Notes under the pieces: model-generated | What the model was told of the DNA's origin: nothing | The model's input: the letters and a program-made list of their open reading frames with translations, nothing else | The model's database searches: none | Made by a program: the position numbers and the translations under genes | Assembly (NCBI GenBank): GCA_002087915.1 | Contig: LWDP01000030.1 | Location: forward strand, 1-57,523 | Length of the DNA stretch: 57,523 nt | Source of the DNA: Enterospora canceri | Lineage: Eukaryota > Microsporidia > Enterocytozoonidae | Reading direction: 5' to 3' | Shown: positions 27,909 to 37,446 of the stretch, piece after piece | Position numbering within the stretch: position 1 is the stretch's first letter | Layout of the letters: each line of letters opens with the position of its first letter

Positions 27909-29297
27909 ATGCATGAAATAGAACAAACAAAAAGAATCAAAGGAGGCTGTTTCAAAAGGATGAATCTTGAGATTCAGCTTGAAAGAAACATCCATTTCAG
28001 TAATCCGACACCGATACAGCGCAAGACACTGCCACTTGTGCTTGAGGGCCGATCTCTCATTGGAATAGCACGAACTGGTTCTGGTAAGACACTCTGCTAC
28101 TTGCTGCCTGCCATTCAGTTTGCAGTCAGAAACAAGAGCACCCTGATTCTCGTTCCAACCAAAGAGTTGGCCTATCAAATCAGAAAGCAGCTCAAAATCT
28201 ACCGATACAAAATTGAATTCAGCGGTCGAATTCTGATCACAACCCCAAATGACCGTGTTGATCTCGATCAGTTTGATATGCTTGTTGTTGTTGAGTTTGA
28301 TCGAATTCTGGAGGAGGAGTCACTCCGAAAGTAGCACGACCGAATCACTGAGCACTTTGATGGCCAACGCGTCTACTTCTCGGCCACGCTGCCAGCAGAT
28401 CCAGTCAAAGAGATCAACACGGTCATCTGCCTCGAAACCACCATCCCTGATTCAATCAGCCACTTCTTCTACTACGTTCCATCTGAATCAAAGGAGTCTG
28501 CCTTGCTCTGTAGCCTGGACAAGAGGAAGAAGACGATCATTTTTGCTTCAACTCGCTACGGTGTCGAGTACCTGGTTGATGTGATGAATGGACACGGATT
28601 CGTGGCACTTGGAATCTACAGCTCAATGGACGATGAGGCGCGAATATCGCACTTTGAGAGATTCAACAAAAACAGGGTGAACTTCCTGGTTGTGACAGAC
28701 GTGGCTGCTCGTGGCCTAGATATTCCACGACTCGACTGTGCCATCAGCTACGACCTGTCTGACGAGAAGACGTTCGTTCACAGAGTGGGACGAGTCAGAG
28801 GAGTAGGCGAGTCTGTTTCATTCGTGACGTATTCAGACGTATTCCACTTCTTCAATATCAAGGAGACCCATTTGCCAGAAGCAGAAATAGGCCTAATGCC
28901 CCAGGACGTATTGGACAAGTACGACATGGGTGAATTCAAGTACAAGAAGCAGCAGGCACTGAGGGGATACACGAAGTGTCTGAAATTCAGGAAGAAGGTT
29001 TCAGTACCAAGTGAATTTAAGGCAAAAATAGACCAATTTGAGTTGCATACGAAGTACAGGGAGAGGGAGACACTGGCTGGGCAGATAAAGAGGATGAGGC
29101 ATCCAAGGGCAGTCAGAACAGTCGAGGAGGACCTGAGGAAGCACGATGGGTATCGAGACCAGTTCTACATCCCATACAGCAGGAAGGAGACACTGACTCA
29201 TTCCAGTGCATTTGGAGTCGAAAGAGACGACTACGTCACGGAGCAGAAGACCAAGGAGAGAATATGGAGGAGGAAGCATGTTGGAAAAGAGAAGTGA
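27909..29297 (+). pseudogene. DEAD-box RNA helicase Dbp10-like, interrupted by one in-frame TAG
   Basis: Family: nucleolar 60S assembly helicase Dbp10/DDX54. The frame is open from ATG 27909 to 29297 except for TAG at 28332-28334, after codon 141. Motifs before it: Q motif PTPIQRKT (33-40), Walker A ARTGSGKT (54-61), PTKELAYQ (83-90), and motif II reading VEFD (128-131) instead of DEAD. After it, same frame: FSATLP (SAT motif), IIFASTRYGVEYLV, TDVAARGLDIP, HRVGRVRG, then the Dbp10 C-terminal signature near DGYRDQFYIPYSRKE. Because all downstream motifs persist, the stop is either a base error, a very recent lesion, or read through. The 5' start has ATACC about 10 bases upstream but no clean CCC. 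Confidence 0.85.
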
Positions 29298-29350
29298 AAT
29301 AAGCTTAAATCATTTATGCGAATAAGTCTAAAGACAAACAAATTGCCCAT

Positions 29351-29869
29351 TCATTCTTCAGATGCCCCTGAATCTGACTCGTCTCCCTTTGCCTTTCTCT
29401 TGTATCGCTCCTTCTCCCCATCGGAGAGTGCTCTCCACTCCTTCAATGCCTCCTTGCTCACGTCCTTCCCAAGCCTCTTCTTCTCGTCCTCATCCAAGTT
29501 ATCCTTGTATTCCTGCACAAACAGCTTCTGCCCAGTCGTCTTGGTCGTCTTCACTGCCTTCGCGCCCTTCTTCTTCTCCCATTCAGCCACAACGGTCTGG
29601 TACTCCTTGAAAGCAGGCGTCTTCTTGTACTTCTCATACTCATCTGCGTACCTGACTTTCTCGTCATTGGCCATCTTTATAAATGTCTGCTTCTCCTTTG
29701 GATCAAGCACCTGCCACTTCGATCCGATGTATTTGGCCTGCTCGGTGACCTTCATGCTGCCTACAGTTGGGTCAGTCTTCCTCAGATGCACGCCAAACAG
29801 CATATAGGAGGAAAATGGTTTTTTAGGCGCATTTTTATCCTTTGGCTTTTTGTTCGTGACGCGAGACAT
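29351..29869 (-). CDS. HMG-box chromatin protein with two boxes
   Basis: 172 residues. Box 1 at about 13-82 (KNAPKKPFSSYMLFGVHLRK...WQVLDPKEKQTFIKMA) is a clear HMGB-type domain. A Lys-rich linker leads to a second, weaker box at about 113-163 (TGQKLFVQEYKDNLDEDEKK...WRALSDGEKERYKRKA). Short acidic Ser/Glu tail. It bends DNA without strong sequence preference in the HMGB/Nhp6 family. Start TTCACCCATG. Confidence 0.9.
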   Translation of the reverse strand: MSRVTNKKPKDKNAPKKPFSSYMLFGVHLRKTDPTVGSMKVTEQAKYIGSKWQVLDPKEKQTFIKMANDEKVRYADEYEKYKKTPAFKEYQTVVAEWEKKKGAKAVKTTKTTGQKLFVQEYKDNLDEDEKKRLGKDVSKEALKEWRALSDGEKERYKRKAKGDESDSGASEE

Positions 29870-30028
29870 GGGTGAAAAGAGGCCAGAAAAATTTTATAGC
29901 GAGGGAAGTGAAATTAAAAACGTCACTCAGAAAGTGATTGGGAGGGAGCAGGAGCAGGCCGGAGCAGCAGAAGTTGGCAGGCGGGTGACGGGCAAAACGT
30001 GATCAAATCAGATTTAGGAACACTTCGA

Positions 30029-30829
30029 TCAGCATATTTCCTGTTCCAGCCCATATTTTTCAACAAATAGGTCCATCATGAGCTCAGCATGGACGCCCAG
30101 GTGGTTGTTTGACCTGAATTGGTCGATTAGAGCAGGCACGTCCTCAGCCGTCCCATTCAGAACACCATCAACAAGCATCTTCTCGTCCTTCCTGGTCAAC
30201 TCGTTGTCTATGGCCTCCTTGTACTCCCCATTCAGAATAAGCATCATTTGAAGACACAATTGGCCCCTATCAATCAGCCTCTCATTCTCTCGTAGCATTC
30301 CTATGATTTCAGTGACATTTTTCAGTATTATTTGGCATAAAAGCACTTTAAGCTTAACTATTTTCAGGTTGGCCTTGTACCCCTGCACTTCTGAGTAGAA
30401 TTCCACTGCTTTCTTGAAGAAGCCCAGTGCCTTCTCAGTCTGGTCTATTTCGTACAATTCGCCCAGTATCACACACCTTTGGCCTGCTATATTGTACTTC
30501 TTGATTCGTCGTAGCAGATCCACTCCCAGCATCTGGAAGTCGGCTGCCTTGTCTCTGTCATCCTTTATGAAGATCTCGTAGAGCAGTCGATAGCATTCAC
30601 TTGCTCTCCATAGCCCGTATTCGTTGTCTTCCTGTGCAAATGTCTCTGCTGCCTCATTGTAGTATTTCTCCTTTGCATCTGTTTCCTGTACCAATTCTGC
30701 TATTTCCTCGTATATCATTCCACTTCCAACGTAGTCTGCCTTCTTTCCAAATCCCATGAATCCACCACTCTTCTGCTTCAGTCTCTCAGCCACCATCAGC
30801 TTCTGTGATAGCTCTTTTTCATCTAGCAT
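30029..30829 (-). CDS. SEC17: Alpha-SNAP (Sec17), SNARE disassembly adaptor
   Basis: 266 residues; couples the NSF/Sec18 ATPase to SNARE complexes after membrane fusion. The N-terminal region (AERLKQKSGGFMGFGKKADY) carries the membrane-touching hydrophobic loop typical of SNAPs. Helical-hairpin units follow (YYNEAAETFAQEDNEYGLWR; KALGFFKKAVEFYSEVQGY). The acidic C-terminus DLFVEKYGLEQEIC is shorter than in yeast (292 residues) and keeps the hydrophobic-acidic end. Start CTGACCCTGAGATG. Confidence 0.88.
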   Translation of the reverse strand: MLDEKELSQKLMVAERLKQKSGGFMGFGKKADYVGSGMIYEEIAELVQETDAKEKYYNEAAETFAQEDNEYGLWRASECYRLLYEIFIKDDRDKAADFQMLGVDLLRRIKKYNIAGQRCVILGELYEIDQTEKALGFFKKAVEFYSEVQGYKANLKIVKLKVLLCQIILKNVTEIIGMLRENERLIDRGQLCLQMMLILNGEYKEAIDNELTRKDEKMLVDGVLNGTAEDVPALIDQFRSNNHLGVHAELMMDLFVEKYGLEQEIC

Positions 30830-30900
30830 CTCAGGGTCAGAATGCCAAAATATCCAAATAATTCGATTGAGCTAACTACATGACTAACTATCTAAATATC

Positions 30901-31854
30901 TCAATTCAAATATTTTGTACCAGTGTGTTTCACCGTGTTATAGAATATTATTCCAATAATGCTGATTGCAATTCCAAGGTAATTCAATTTGGTCATGCAT
31001 GTTGCACCATTCAGGATTGATATTCCAACGATAACAAGCTCCTTTACCACTGCAGAGATCGACAGGAAGAGTACAGAGGTCTCCTTGACAATCCAGAGCT
31101 CACAGAACAAAATCAGAAATGAAATTATCCCCATCCCAAAAATCAGTGATGAATTCAGAAGAGCAGACCAAACTGACTCAAAGAACTCGCTGCTGAATAT
31201 TTCACGATACGAATGGACCCAGCTCGTGTATGCAAAGAGGAAGATGCTCGTAGGAAGACACAGGTCTCGTATTGCTACAAATATGTCATCATTTCTCCTA
31301 GTGATAATGAACTGAATCAATGACCACCTGAAGCCAGAGATTATGGCACTGGATAGGAGGAGATAGATGTCACGGGATGCCGTTGGTATTGGTTTGACTG
31401 TAACCAGATATGTCCCAACTGCAATCAGCAGAATTGAGAAGAGTGTTGAGAAGTTGACTGACTCAGTTCCAAGGACGAATCCGCTTAGAACAATGAAGAT
31501 GGGCGTGGCCGACTTCAGAATTGTGTAGAAGGCAAGTTCAACCTGCCTGAGCGTGTACATGGAGATGGACGAGTCAATGGAGCCAATGAATGAGCACAGG
31601 AGTGTCTCAAGCAGGTACCTCTTCCCAACAGCCCTGCTATGCTCTCTCTTTTTATTGTACTCAATGTATATTACAGCACAAACAAAATGTACTAGGTTGT
31701 TTATGCCAGTCTTGAAAATTGGATACCTGAAATTGTATCCGTTCTCTGATATAAAATATTTGGTTGCGAATCCCATTGTTACACAGAGGATGTAGTATAA
31801 CAGCACCACTGCAACCACCTTGGCCTTTCTGACGTATTTTTGTTTACTTTTCAT
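30901..31854 (-). CDS. SLC35-type nucleotide-sugar or triose-phosphate transporter (SLC35C2/Ymd8-like)
   Basis: 317 residues with about ten hydrophobic helices, the drug/metabolite transporter fold. Family landmarks are KSATPIFIVLSGFVLGTE in helices 4-5 and SSAIISGFRWSLIQ, which matches the SLC35C2/Ymd8 branch of the TPT family, and the late VVKELVIVGISILNGA. Probably in Golgi or ER membranes; substrate unknown. Basic C-terminus and N-terminus face the cytosol. The ATG at 31854 lacks an obvious CCC; upstream is AATTTATAAAAA. Confidence 0.85.
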   Translation of the reverse strand: MKSKQKYVRKAKVVAVVLLYYILCVTMGFATKYFISENGYNFRYPIFKTGINNLVHFVCAVIYIEYNKKREHSRAVGKRYLLETLLCSFIGSIDSSISMYTLRQVELAFYTILKSATPIFIVLSGFVLGTESVNFSTLFSILLIAVGTYLVTVKPIPTASRDIYLLLSSAIISGFRWSLIQFIITRRNDDIFVAIRDLCLPTSIFLFAYTSWVHSYREIFSSEFFESVWSALLNSSLIFGMGIISFLILFCELWIVKETSVLFLSISAVVKELVIVGISILNGATCMTKLNYLGIAISIIGIIFYNTVKHTGTKYLN

Positions 31855-31988
31855 TTTTTATAAATTCGTGCTGTTTTTGCAAACAATTATGAAACAGTTG
31901 GACTCAAGTGAACTCGTATGATACAAGCACCCTAACTCCTCCTTCCTATCAGTCCCAGTCAGAAGTTGATTATTTACCATCATAGCCC

Positions 31989-32582
31989 ATGTTAAAATTG
32001 TTCATAAACATCGCAGAAGCCACCATGTCACTTTTCAGGGGACTCTTCTTTGATGTTTATGCATCCAGTCTAAGCTGTTTCGTAGCCTACGCCTATTTCC
32101 ACTATCCAGAAGTACTCGTACATGGTAGGGGAAATGTGCGATTTGGTAAGGTAAGCAAGAGATACTTTGTACTATTCTACCTTATAGGCCTAATTGCAGC
32201 ATATAGGACATTTCTAGTACTATTTCTTATTAGAAGAGTCATAGAGAGTCTTCTGTACATGACTAAGACACAATCGTACATGAATGTGTTTCATTTGGTT
32301 CATGGATGTTCATTCTACTACATTCTAGGCATATACGTCACCAATAACACCACAACTGCAACTACGGCATTCTATAGAAATTATCTGGTACTTAATGTAC
32401 TACAAGGAATCGCACATTACAAGCTGTACGTATCAAGAGACCTAAGATACAAAAACAGCCATTACTACTGTGAAATAGCACTCTATGTGCTCTACTTCTA
32501 CAGATATAGAGACTGGTTTACATTCAACATACTCGTATACGTGTTGCTATTTGTGGTATCAACCATTAGACACTGTAAATGA
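31989..32582 (+). CDS. Polyprenol reductase (DFG10/SRD5A3 family)
   Basis: Reduces polyprenol to dolichol in the ER for N-glycosylation and related pathways. 197 residues, several membrane helices. Conserved points: SKRYFVLFYLIGLI (56-69), RRVIESLLY (82-90), the FHLVHG block (101-106), and HYYCEIALY (158-166), which is the C-terminal steroid-reductase motif. It is shorter than yeast Dfg10 (253) and lacks the tail after the last helix. Start TAGCCCATG. The stop is only 9 bases from the next gene's start, which suggests coupled or overlapping transcripts. Confidence 0.8.
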   Translation: MLKLFINIAEATMSLFRGLFFDVYASSLSCFVAYAYFHYPEVLVHGRGNVRFGKVSKRYFVLFYLIGLIAAYRTFLVLFLIRRVIESLLYMTKTQSYMNVFHLVHGCSFYYILGIYVTNNTTTATTAFYRNYLVLNVLQGIAHYKLYVSRDLRYKNSHYYCEIALYVLYFYRYRDWFTFNILVYVLLFVVSTIRHCK

Positions 32583-32591
32583 AATGGTGAA

Positions 32592-33113
32592 ATGAAGTCA
32601 CTTTTCTACCCCGAAATGTTTGTTGGATTTGTTTCGTTGATTATGGCTGCATTCAATCAGCACGATATACTCGTGAAGATCGACATGTTGCACAAGAAAA
32701 CAGGCGTATCAACGTTCTACGAGCTATTCAACGTACGCAAGGACGCATCGATGACCCAGATAAATCACGTCTTCAGAAAAGCAAACAAGAGCCAGGTGAA
32801 TCCGTACAAGGGCAAATTGAGTGACTCAGAGTACAAGAGTCTCATTATGACAGCGTATAGCACCCTGAAGAATCACAGGGAGAAATACGACGGTGTTCTG
32901 GCAAATGGAAAGATGATATTCATCAATCACAAGAAGAACTTCAAGACAAACAGTCTCACGTTGATTCTGTTTGGAATCATCACAATTGTGCTGGTTGATT
33001 TCTCAGTCTTCATCAGGAACTACCTGAAATACACGGCAATGCCAAAGAAGAGAAGGAAGGCAATGCCAAGGATGTTTATTTATTCAGCATATGCCAAAAT
33101 AAAAGGATTGTGA
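32592..33113 (+). CDS. Membrane J-domain-like protein without HPD
   Basis: 173 residues. A hydrophobic N-terminal segment at 8-21, a J-like domain at about 40-100 (FYELFNVRKDASMTQINHVF, ending ...LKNHREKYDGVL), a second hydrophobic helix at about 121-141, and a basic end. The HPD tripeptide required to stimulate Hsp70 ATPase is VNP (69-71), so it should not activate an Hsp70 in the usual way. The topology suggests an ER membrane protein, J domain inside or on the lumenal side. It may be a J-like inhibitor or scaffold, comparable in logic to Pam16. Convergent with DPH2, 4 bases apart. Confidence 0.75.
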   Translation: MKSLFYPEMFVGFVSLIMAAFNQHDILVKIDMLHKKTGVSTFYELFNVRKDASMTQINHVFRKANKSQVNPYKGKLSDSEYKSLIMTAYSTLKNHREKYDGVLANGKMIFINHKKNFKTNSLTLILFGIITIVLVDFSVFIRNYLKYTAMPKKRRKAMPRMFIYSAYAKIKGL

Positions 33114-33117
33114 TAGG

Positions 33118-34143
33118 CTACTTGGATTCATTGCGTTCTCCCTCTGTCTCGTAGCTGCTTGCTATTCCCTTGCGGCCTTCGTGTATTTCGTAGTCGCAGT
33201 CGTCCTTTTTGTACTCCACGCCCTGAAAGTCCCTTTGCTTCAGAATTTCAGCAACTTCTGTTTTGCGTATCACAAGGTCACTCATTCGCGAGTTCAATTC
33301 CCGCTGATTCAGTTTTATTTCTACTGAATTCTGTTTGTAGTTTACGCCAACCCATTCCTTATCAATTCCCCTACACATTGAAAATAGGCTGATTACTGGG
33401 ATATGCAAAGGAATATCGCACTCAAAGAGAGGACAATCAACCAGAATGATGCATTCGATGCTATCGACTGAAATCAGCCTCTCGTAGCTCACGTCCTTCA
33501 GGTACATTTTTATCACACTGTGCCTGTATTTTCTTAATATTTCATACGCCTGATCAACTGTATTCTGGTAGTGTTTTGATGTGAAAACTATCGCAAAGAC
33601 TCTTTTGGAATCAATGTGTTTACCCAGGATGTTTTCTTTAGCGTAGAAATCAACCTGTTCCTTCATGCTTTTTTCATCAATATTTTTGGTCATTTTGATT
33701 TGATACTTCTTGAAGATATCAGCTATAGTCTTGTTTGTGAATGGAATATATTTGATTGTTTTGATGTCGAAGATGTCTTGACCACTTCTTATTGCTCCCA
33801 CAATCTCTTTTATATCATCATTAGCCTGTAATATTTTATATTGATCCATGTTATCAGTTTCGTTTATACTTGTTACTTTCTCGTCTTTATCTAATACAAC
33901 TGTGCCAAAATACTCTATCACTTTCTTATTCTTCCTGATGTGTCTATGAAGTGGACATGTTGGGCCAACCAGGACGTATTCATCAAAAACATTTTTCAGT
34001 TTCAATGGGCATATTATGTTCTTGGTGTACGTCAGAAATGCATTTGAATGCTCATCTGTGTCCACAATTGCATCATAGATCTGTCTAGCCTCCTCAGAAT
34101 ATTCTGCTGTGAATGCAACCACAATATTCTTATAAACTGTCAT
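33118..34143 (-). CDS. DPH2: Diphthamide biosynthesis protein DPH2-like
   Basis: With Dph1, Dph2 transfers the 3-amino-3-carboxypropyl group to the histidine of eEF2 using an iron-sulfur centre. 341 residues. Matching features: DEYVLVGPTCPLHRH (54-68), where C63 fits the first conserved cysteine; the VIEYFGTVVL strand; a Rossmann-like VFAIVFTSKHYQNTV; and CIILVDCPLFE (second cysteine, about 238) followed by PVISLFSMCRGI. Shorter than yeast Dph2 (534), mostly by loss of C-terminal and inserted parts. Start TACCCAGAAATG. Confidence 0.7.
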   Translation of the reverse strand: MTVYKNIVVAFTAEYSEEARQIYDAIVDTDEHSNAFLTYTKNIICPLKLKNVFDEYVLVGPTCPLHRHIRKNKKVIEYFGTVVLDKDEKVTSINETDNMDQYKILQANDDIKEIVGAIRSGQDIFDIKTIKYIPFTNKTIADIFKKYQIKMTKNIDEKSMKEQVDFYAKENILGKHIDSKRVFAIVFTSKHYQNTVDQAYEILRKYRHSVIKMYLKDVSYERLISVDSIECIILVDCPLFECDIPLHIPVISLFSMCRGIDKEWVGVNYKQNSVEIKLNQRELNSRMSDLVIRKTEVAEILKQRDFQGVEYKKDDCDYEIHEGRKGIASSYETEGERNESK

Positions 34144-34212
34144 TTCTGGGTATAAAAAAACCCCTATCGATTTGATCGGTTCAGAAAAATTCTCCTTTTT
34201 GAACCCTAATTT

Positions 34213-34671
34213 ATGGCAGAACTGAATTACACCGAGAATGACCTGAAGGACATGCTGGATCAGACAATGAAGTGCAAGGAAGCACCAATAGTGTTCGTAT
34301 TTGAGCCAAATGGTGCGTGTGTGAGCAACTACAAGGATATGTCACTATTTGATGGCTCTATCTTTACCAAATACATCAACAATGCAGCAGGTTGTGAGCC
34401 AATGAACTTCCTGGGGAACTCGTTCGTGTTCGTACAGGAGCACGAGGAGGAGAAAGGTGCAGTTGAGAACAAAATGTGGCTATTCGTTTCAAGAGAGAAG
34501 CTCGACTTCAAGGAATTTCAGGATGCCAAGGTTGGACTGTGCTTGATGTATCACGAGGCAGGCGTCTTTATTGCAGCACTTTGTTCTGAAATGCATCTTC
34601 GTCTCATTGTTCCAAATCTCTACAATCATTGCGTGGCTAACTTAGACAAGGAAGAAGTAGAAGCCCAGTAA
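34213..34671 (+). CDS. Unknown small protein
   Basis: 152 residues with no family recognised. Appears alpha/beta with strands PIVFVFEPNGACV, NSFVFVQEHEE and KMWLFVSREK, then GVFIAALCSEMHLRLIVP. Compact, acidic, no signal peptide. CCC is 8 bases before the ATG. It is divergent from DPH2 with about 70 bases between starts and has ordinary composition, so it should be real. Confidence 0.65.
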   Translation: MAELNYTENDLKDMLDQTMKCKEAPIVFVFEPNGACVSNYKDMSLFDGSIFTKYINNAAGCEPMNFLGNSFVFVQEHEEEKGAVENKMWLFVSREKLDFKEFQDAKVGLCLMYHEAGVFIAALCSEMHLRLIVPNLYNHCVANLDKEEVEAQ

Positions 34672-34706
34672 GATGCATAAACACCCTGAATAGGCTTAAT
34701 TACTGG

Positions 34707-35738
34707 TCATGAATATTTCTTCTTCTTAATGAATCCAAGAATGTTGTTCTTCTTCTTCAATAGGTTTCGTTCTGTACTTTTTGGTTCATCTATTTCCACT
34801 TCAAGTGTTACTGGGCAATGGTCTGATCCGTAGACGTCTTTTCTTATTTCAGCCCTGATTATTTTATAGGCGTCCTTACACCTTATCAGAATATAATCGA
34901 TTCTGACTCCCAGGTTGACTGATCTGTTCTTTAGCACCTGATCCCAGCATGTGTACTGCTCAATATCTTTGTTTTTCTCTCTAAACGTATCAACGAATCC
35001 ATCTAGCAACATATTTTTGAGCCACTTTCTTTGCTTCTTGTTCATAAAAGCCCTGTATAATTCTGATACACTGAAATAGTAAATTGGTAGCTCATTTCGT
35101 CGTGGCTTTATCTTTTCAGTATATTTTCCATTTTTACTATGCTCCATTATCACCTGAATCTTCTCCTTCTCCAATATTTTATTCCTCTGTTCAATATTTT
35201 CTATTTCTGATTCATATTTGATGTCATTACTCCATTCTGCCACGTAATGGAGTTTCTCATACTCTTTTTGATATAAATAGTTATCAATCATGTTGTATGT
35301 TGCATTCAGGTCTCCAACAATCATCACATTTCTTGACTCATTTTGCTTCAGGTCCTCATTTAATTTGTGATATTCTGATATTATTTCAACAGGGCAGTCA
35401 TCTACGCTGCAGAATGGCATGTAACAGTTGTATAAGTATGTTGAGTTGTGTTTAGTTCGCAATATCCTGCCCTGTAGCACTTCGTATGATTCACTACAGT
35501 GGCCATTTTTTCTTACAAATGTGGCTACACCGTGTCTGCCTGGCTGCCTGTGAAATGTCGCAAATGTGCAGAAATCCTTCAACGTGAAAAATTGGCTGAG
35601 ATTCTCTCTGCTTCCTTTGATCTCCTGAAGGCAACAGATGTCACAATCCATTTCAAGAAGCCATTCGTTGAATGTCTTCCCATCCAACAACTTGACAAAT
35701 GATTGTATTCCATTGATATTGAAACTGCATATTTTCAT
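34707..35738 (-). CDS. APN2: AP endonuclease of the APN2/exonuclease III family
   Basis: Base-excision repair enzyme cutting 5' of abasic sites. 343 residues. Catalytic residues of the EEP fold are all visible: N7 in FNINGI, E39 in LQEIK, Y103/Y106 in YLYNCYMP, D143 and N145 in GDLNA, D281 in RIDYIL, and D306-H307 in GSDHCPV. An insertion of about 85 residues (150-235) between GDLNA and the C-terminal strands resembles the longer Apn2 branch. The Apn2 C-terminal zinc finger is absent; the end is simply basic (KKKNNILGFIKKKK). Start has GGCCC about 12 bases upstream. Confidence 0.9.
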   Translation of the reverse strand: MKICSFNINGIQSFVKLLDGKTFNEWLLEMDCDICCLQEIKGSRENLSQFFTLKDFCTFATFHRQPGRHGVATFVRKNGHCSESYEVLQGRILRTKHNSTYLYNCYMPFCSVDDCPVEIISEYHKLNEDLKQNESRNVMIVGDLNATYNMIDNYLYQKEYEKLHYVAEWSNDIKYESEIENIEQRNKILEKEKIQVIMEHSKNGKYTEKIKPRRNELPIYYFSVSELYRAFMNKKQRKWLKNMLLDGFVDTFREKNKDIEQYTCWDQVLKNRSVNLGVRIDYILIRCKDAYKIIRAEIRKDVYGSDHCPVTLEVEIDEPKSTERNLLKKKNNILGFIKKKKYS

Positions 35739-35783
35739 GAATTATTAAGGGCCACTATTTCTTAGATTGATCCATTGATAATT

Positions 35784-36350
35784 TTACACAATATGGTTTC
35801 GTATGGTACTCATGTAAGTCTGTAGGAATGTTTCTAGTCTTGTACTGAATGAATTATCACAAAGTATTGATCCATTTCTACTGCAAATCACTACACCACC
35901 TAGGCCACTTTTAGGCATCTCCCTGATTTCCCCATTGAAGAACAGCCTGACATTTGAACTATCTTTTTTGTTACAAAACAAGATGTGTTCTTTGCTTGTT
36001 TCACTAATTTCCATCTTTTTCAGGGTCTTTTTGTAGATTCGTTTGCTCAGACTCTCATTCCTCAATTCGTGCCTGATTCGTTCAATAAACAGATCTACCT
36101 TGGTATATTTGGCAATGGCATATTTCTTATTCGACTCATTTCTAAGTCGACTTTCCTGAATTTGCCTGGTTTTCTCAGCCTGTTTTACTTTCTGATCGTA
36201 TTTTTTACTAAGGGCCTTCGTCAGCTCAGCAACAACCTCGTTCCTGACGCGGTTGTACTCATCTCTGGTCTCTTGCATTATTCTCTTGATTTCTACATCG
36301 CACTCGTGCTCAATAGCCAGTATCATTCGCTTTAAGTCAGCTGATTCCAT
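35784..36350 (-). CDS. VMA4: V-type ATPase subunit E
   Basis: Peripheral-stalk subunit of the vacuolar proton pump. 188 residues from MESADLKRM: a long N-terminal helix (about 5-95, ECDVEIKRIMQETRDEYN onward) and the conserved C-terminal domain with GLGGVVICSRNGSILCDNS and TRLETFLQ. I choose the ATG at 36350, preceded by CCTAGC, rather than ATG codons further upstream, which would add a hydrophobic leader unlike the family. Length is a little below yeast Vma4 (233). Confidence 0.88.
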   Translation of the reverse strand: MESADLKRMILAIEHECDVEIKRIMQETRDEYNRVRNEVVAELTKALSKKYDQKVKQAEKTRQIQESRLRNESNKKYAIAKYTKVDLFIERIRHELRNESLSKRIYKKTLKKMEISETSKEHILFCNKKDSSNVRLFFNGEIREMPKSGLGGVVICSRNGSILCDNSFSTRLETFLQTYMSTIRNHIV

Positions 36351-36432
36351 GCTAGGCATGAATGCATAAACAAAGAATACATAAAACAGCCAAACAAACA
36401 AAATAACAATATTTGTTACAAGAGTGAATAAC

Positions 36433-37263
36433 TTAGGGGAACCAGATTAGCATCAGGGCGATTCCGACACTCAGGATGCTGATAATCAAAAATGTGACTG
36501 GTATATAGAAGTTTCTGAAGCCAAAGAACGATCCACTCGTGAAGATTATCTGCTTATCGTATTCGCTCTCTGATTCTATTATTAGGCTATTATCTGCCTT
36601 TGTTGCGTTGACTGTGCCCCAGAGCTTCTTTGTTGGATAGAACATTGTTGGATCTATCCAGTTTATGAATCGTTCGTTTAAAATTGGGAGACCTTCTGCA
36701 CCTGTGAAATTTAGTGGCTTGCTCCCTGCATTTGTTCTTTTTGTCCAACTTGGTGGTATTTCTATTTCATTTGGATTGTATGACGTCACTCCAACCCGTC
36801 TCAAGTCACTGTTGAATGTTATGTTCTCCTGTTTTATTTCTTGACCTTCTACTTCTATGACGTCCTGGAAAAATGAGTTTGGTAATGCTCCTGCTGGATA
36901 AATTGGTTTATCATCTTTGAATCCAAATGGTTCCAACTTATCCAACTCCAATTCAGTTGTTTCTCCCTTAATCTGTGCGTAGTTTATTGATTTGATGTAT
37001 TTCAGGTTCGCCTGGTTGAAGTCTATTTCAATGTACATGAATACTTTGACTCCTACAGGAAGACTTATTCTTCTAGTTGTGTCATTGGTGTATTCTACGC
37101 TTCTTTCAAATATAAATGCATAATATATAAAGAGTAATGCTGCTAGGATGCCATTGATGAGACCAAGAAGAAGGAGTTTTTTGGCTATTTTGTGTGGATT
37201 ATGTTCTTTATAGGTTCCTGGTGTTTCTTGCTCGAATATATTCTTTCTGAGCCAACTTAGCAT
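36433..37263 (-). CDS. CDC50/LEM3-type subunit of P4-ATPase lipid flippase
   Basis: 276 residues with one membrane helix near each end (about 33-52 and 252-272) and a lumenal domain between. Family marks: ISLPVGVKVFMYIEI (membrane-distal start), KPIYPAGALPNSFFQD, which takes the place of the usual 'CxPCG..ANS' stretch, and the late NWIDPTMFYPTKKLWGTVN. The lumenal Cys residues that form disulfides in the family are missing. It chaperones and activates a phospholipid flippase in Golgi or plasma membrane. Start ATCCCCTTATG. Confidence 0.88.
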   Translation of the reverse strand: MLSWLRKNIFEQETPGTYKEHNPHKIAKKLLLLGLINGILAALLFIYYAFIFERSVEYTNDTTRRISLPVGVKVFMYIEIDFNQANLKYIKSINYAQIKGETTELELDKLEPFGFKDDKPIYPAGALPNSFFQDVIEVEGQEIKQENITFNSDLRRVGVTSYNPNEIEIPPSWTKRTNAGSKPLNFTGAEGLPILNERFINWIDPTMFYPTKKLWGTVNATKADNSLIIESESEYDKQIIFTSGSFFGFRNFYIPVTFLIISILSVGIALMLIWFP

Positions 37264-37446
37264 AAGGGGATATCGGAAACAAACAAATAAATTCGTGTTT
37301 AACTAAATTGATTAATGGGACTGAAAGATGGAACACAAATCAACATTGAAGTAGAGATTGAAAGTGCATCAAAATATATCAAAACAATCAAATAGTAGAG
37401 ATGCTTAGGACCATCCTTAAAAACCTAACTAACATTCAATAGTCCA

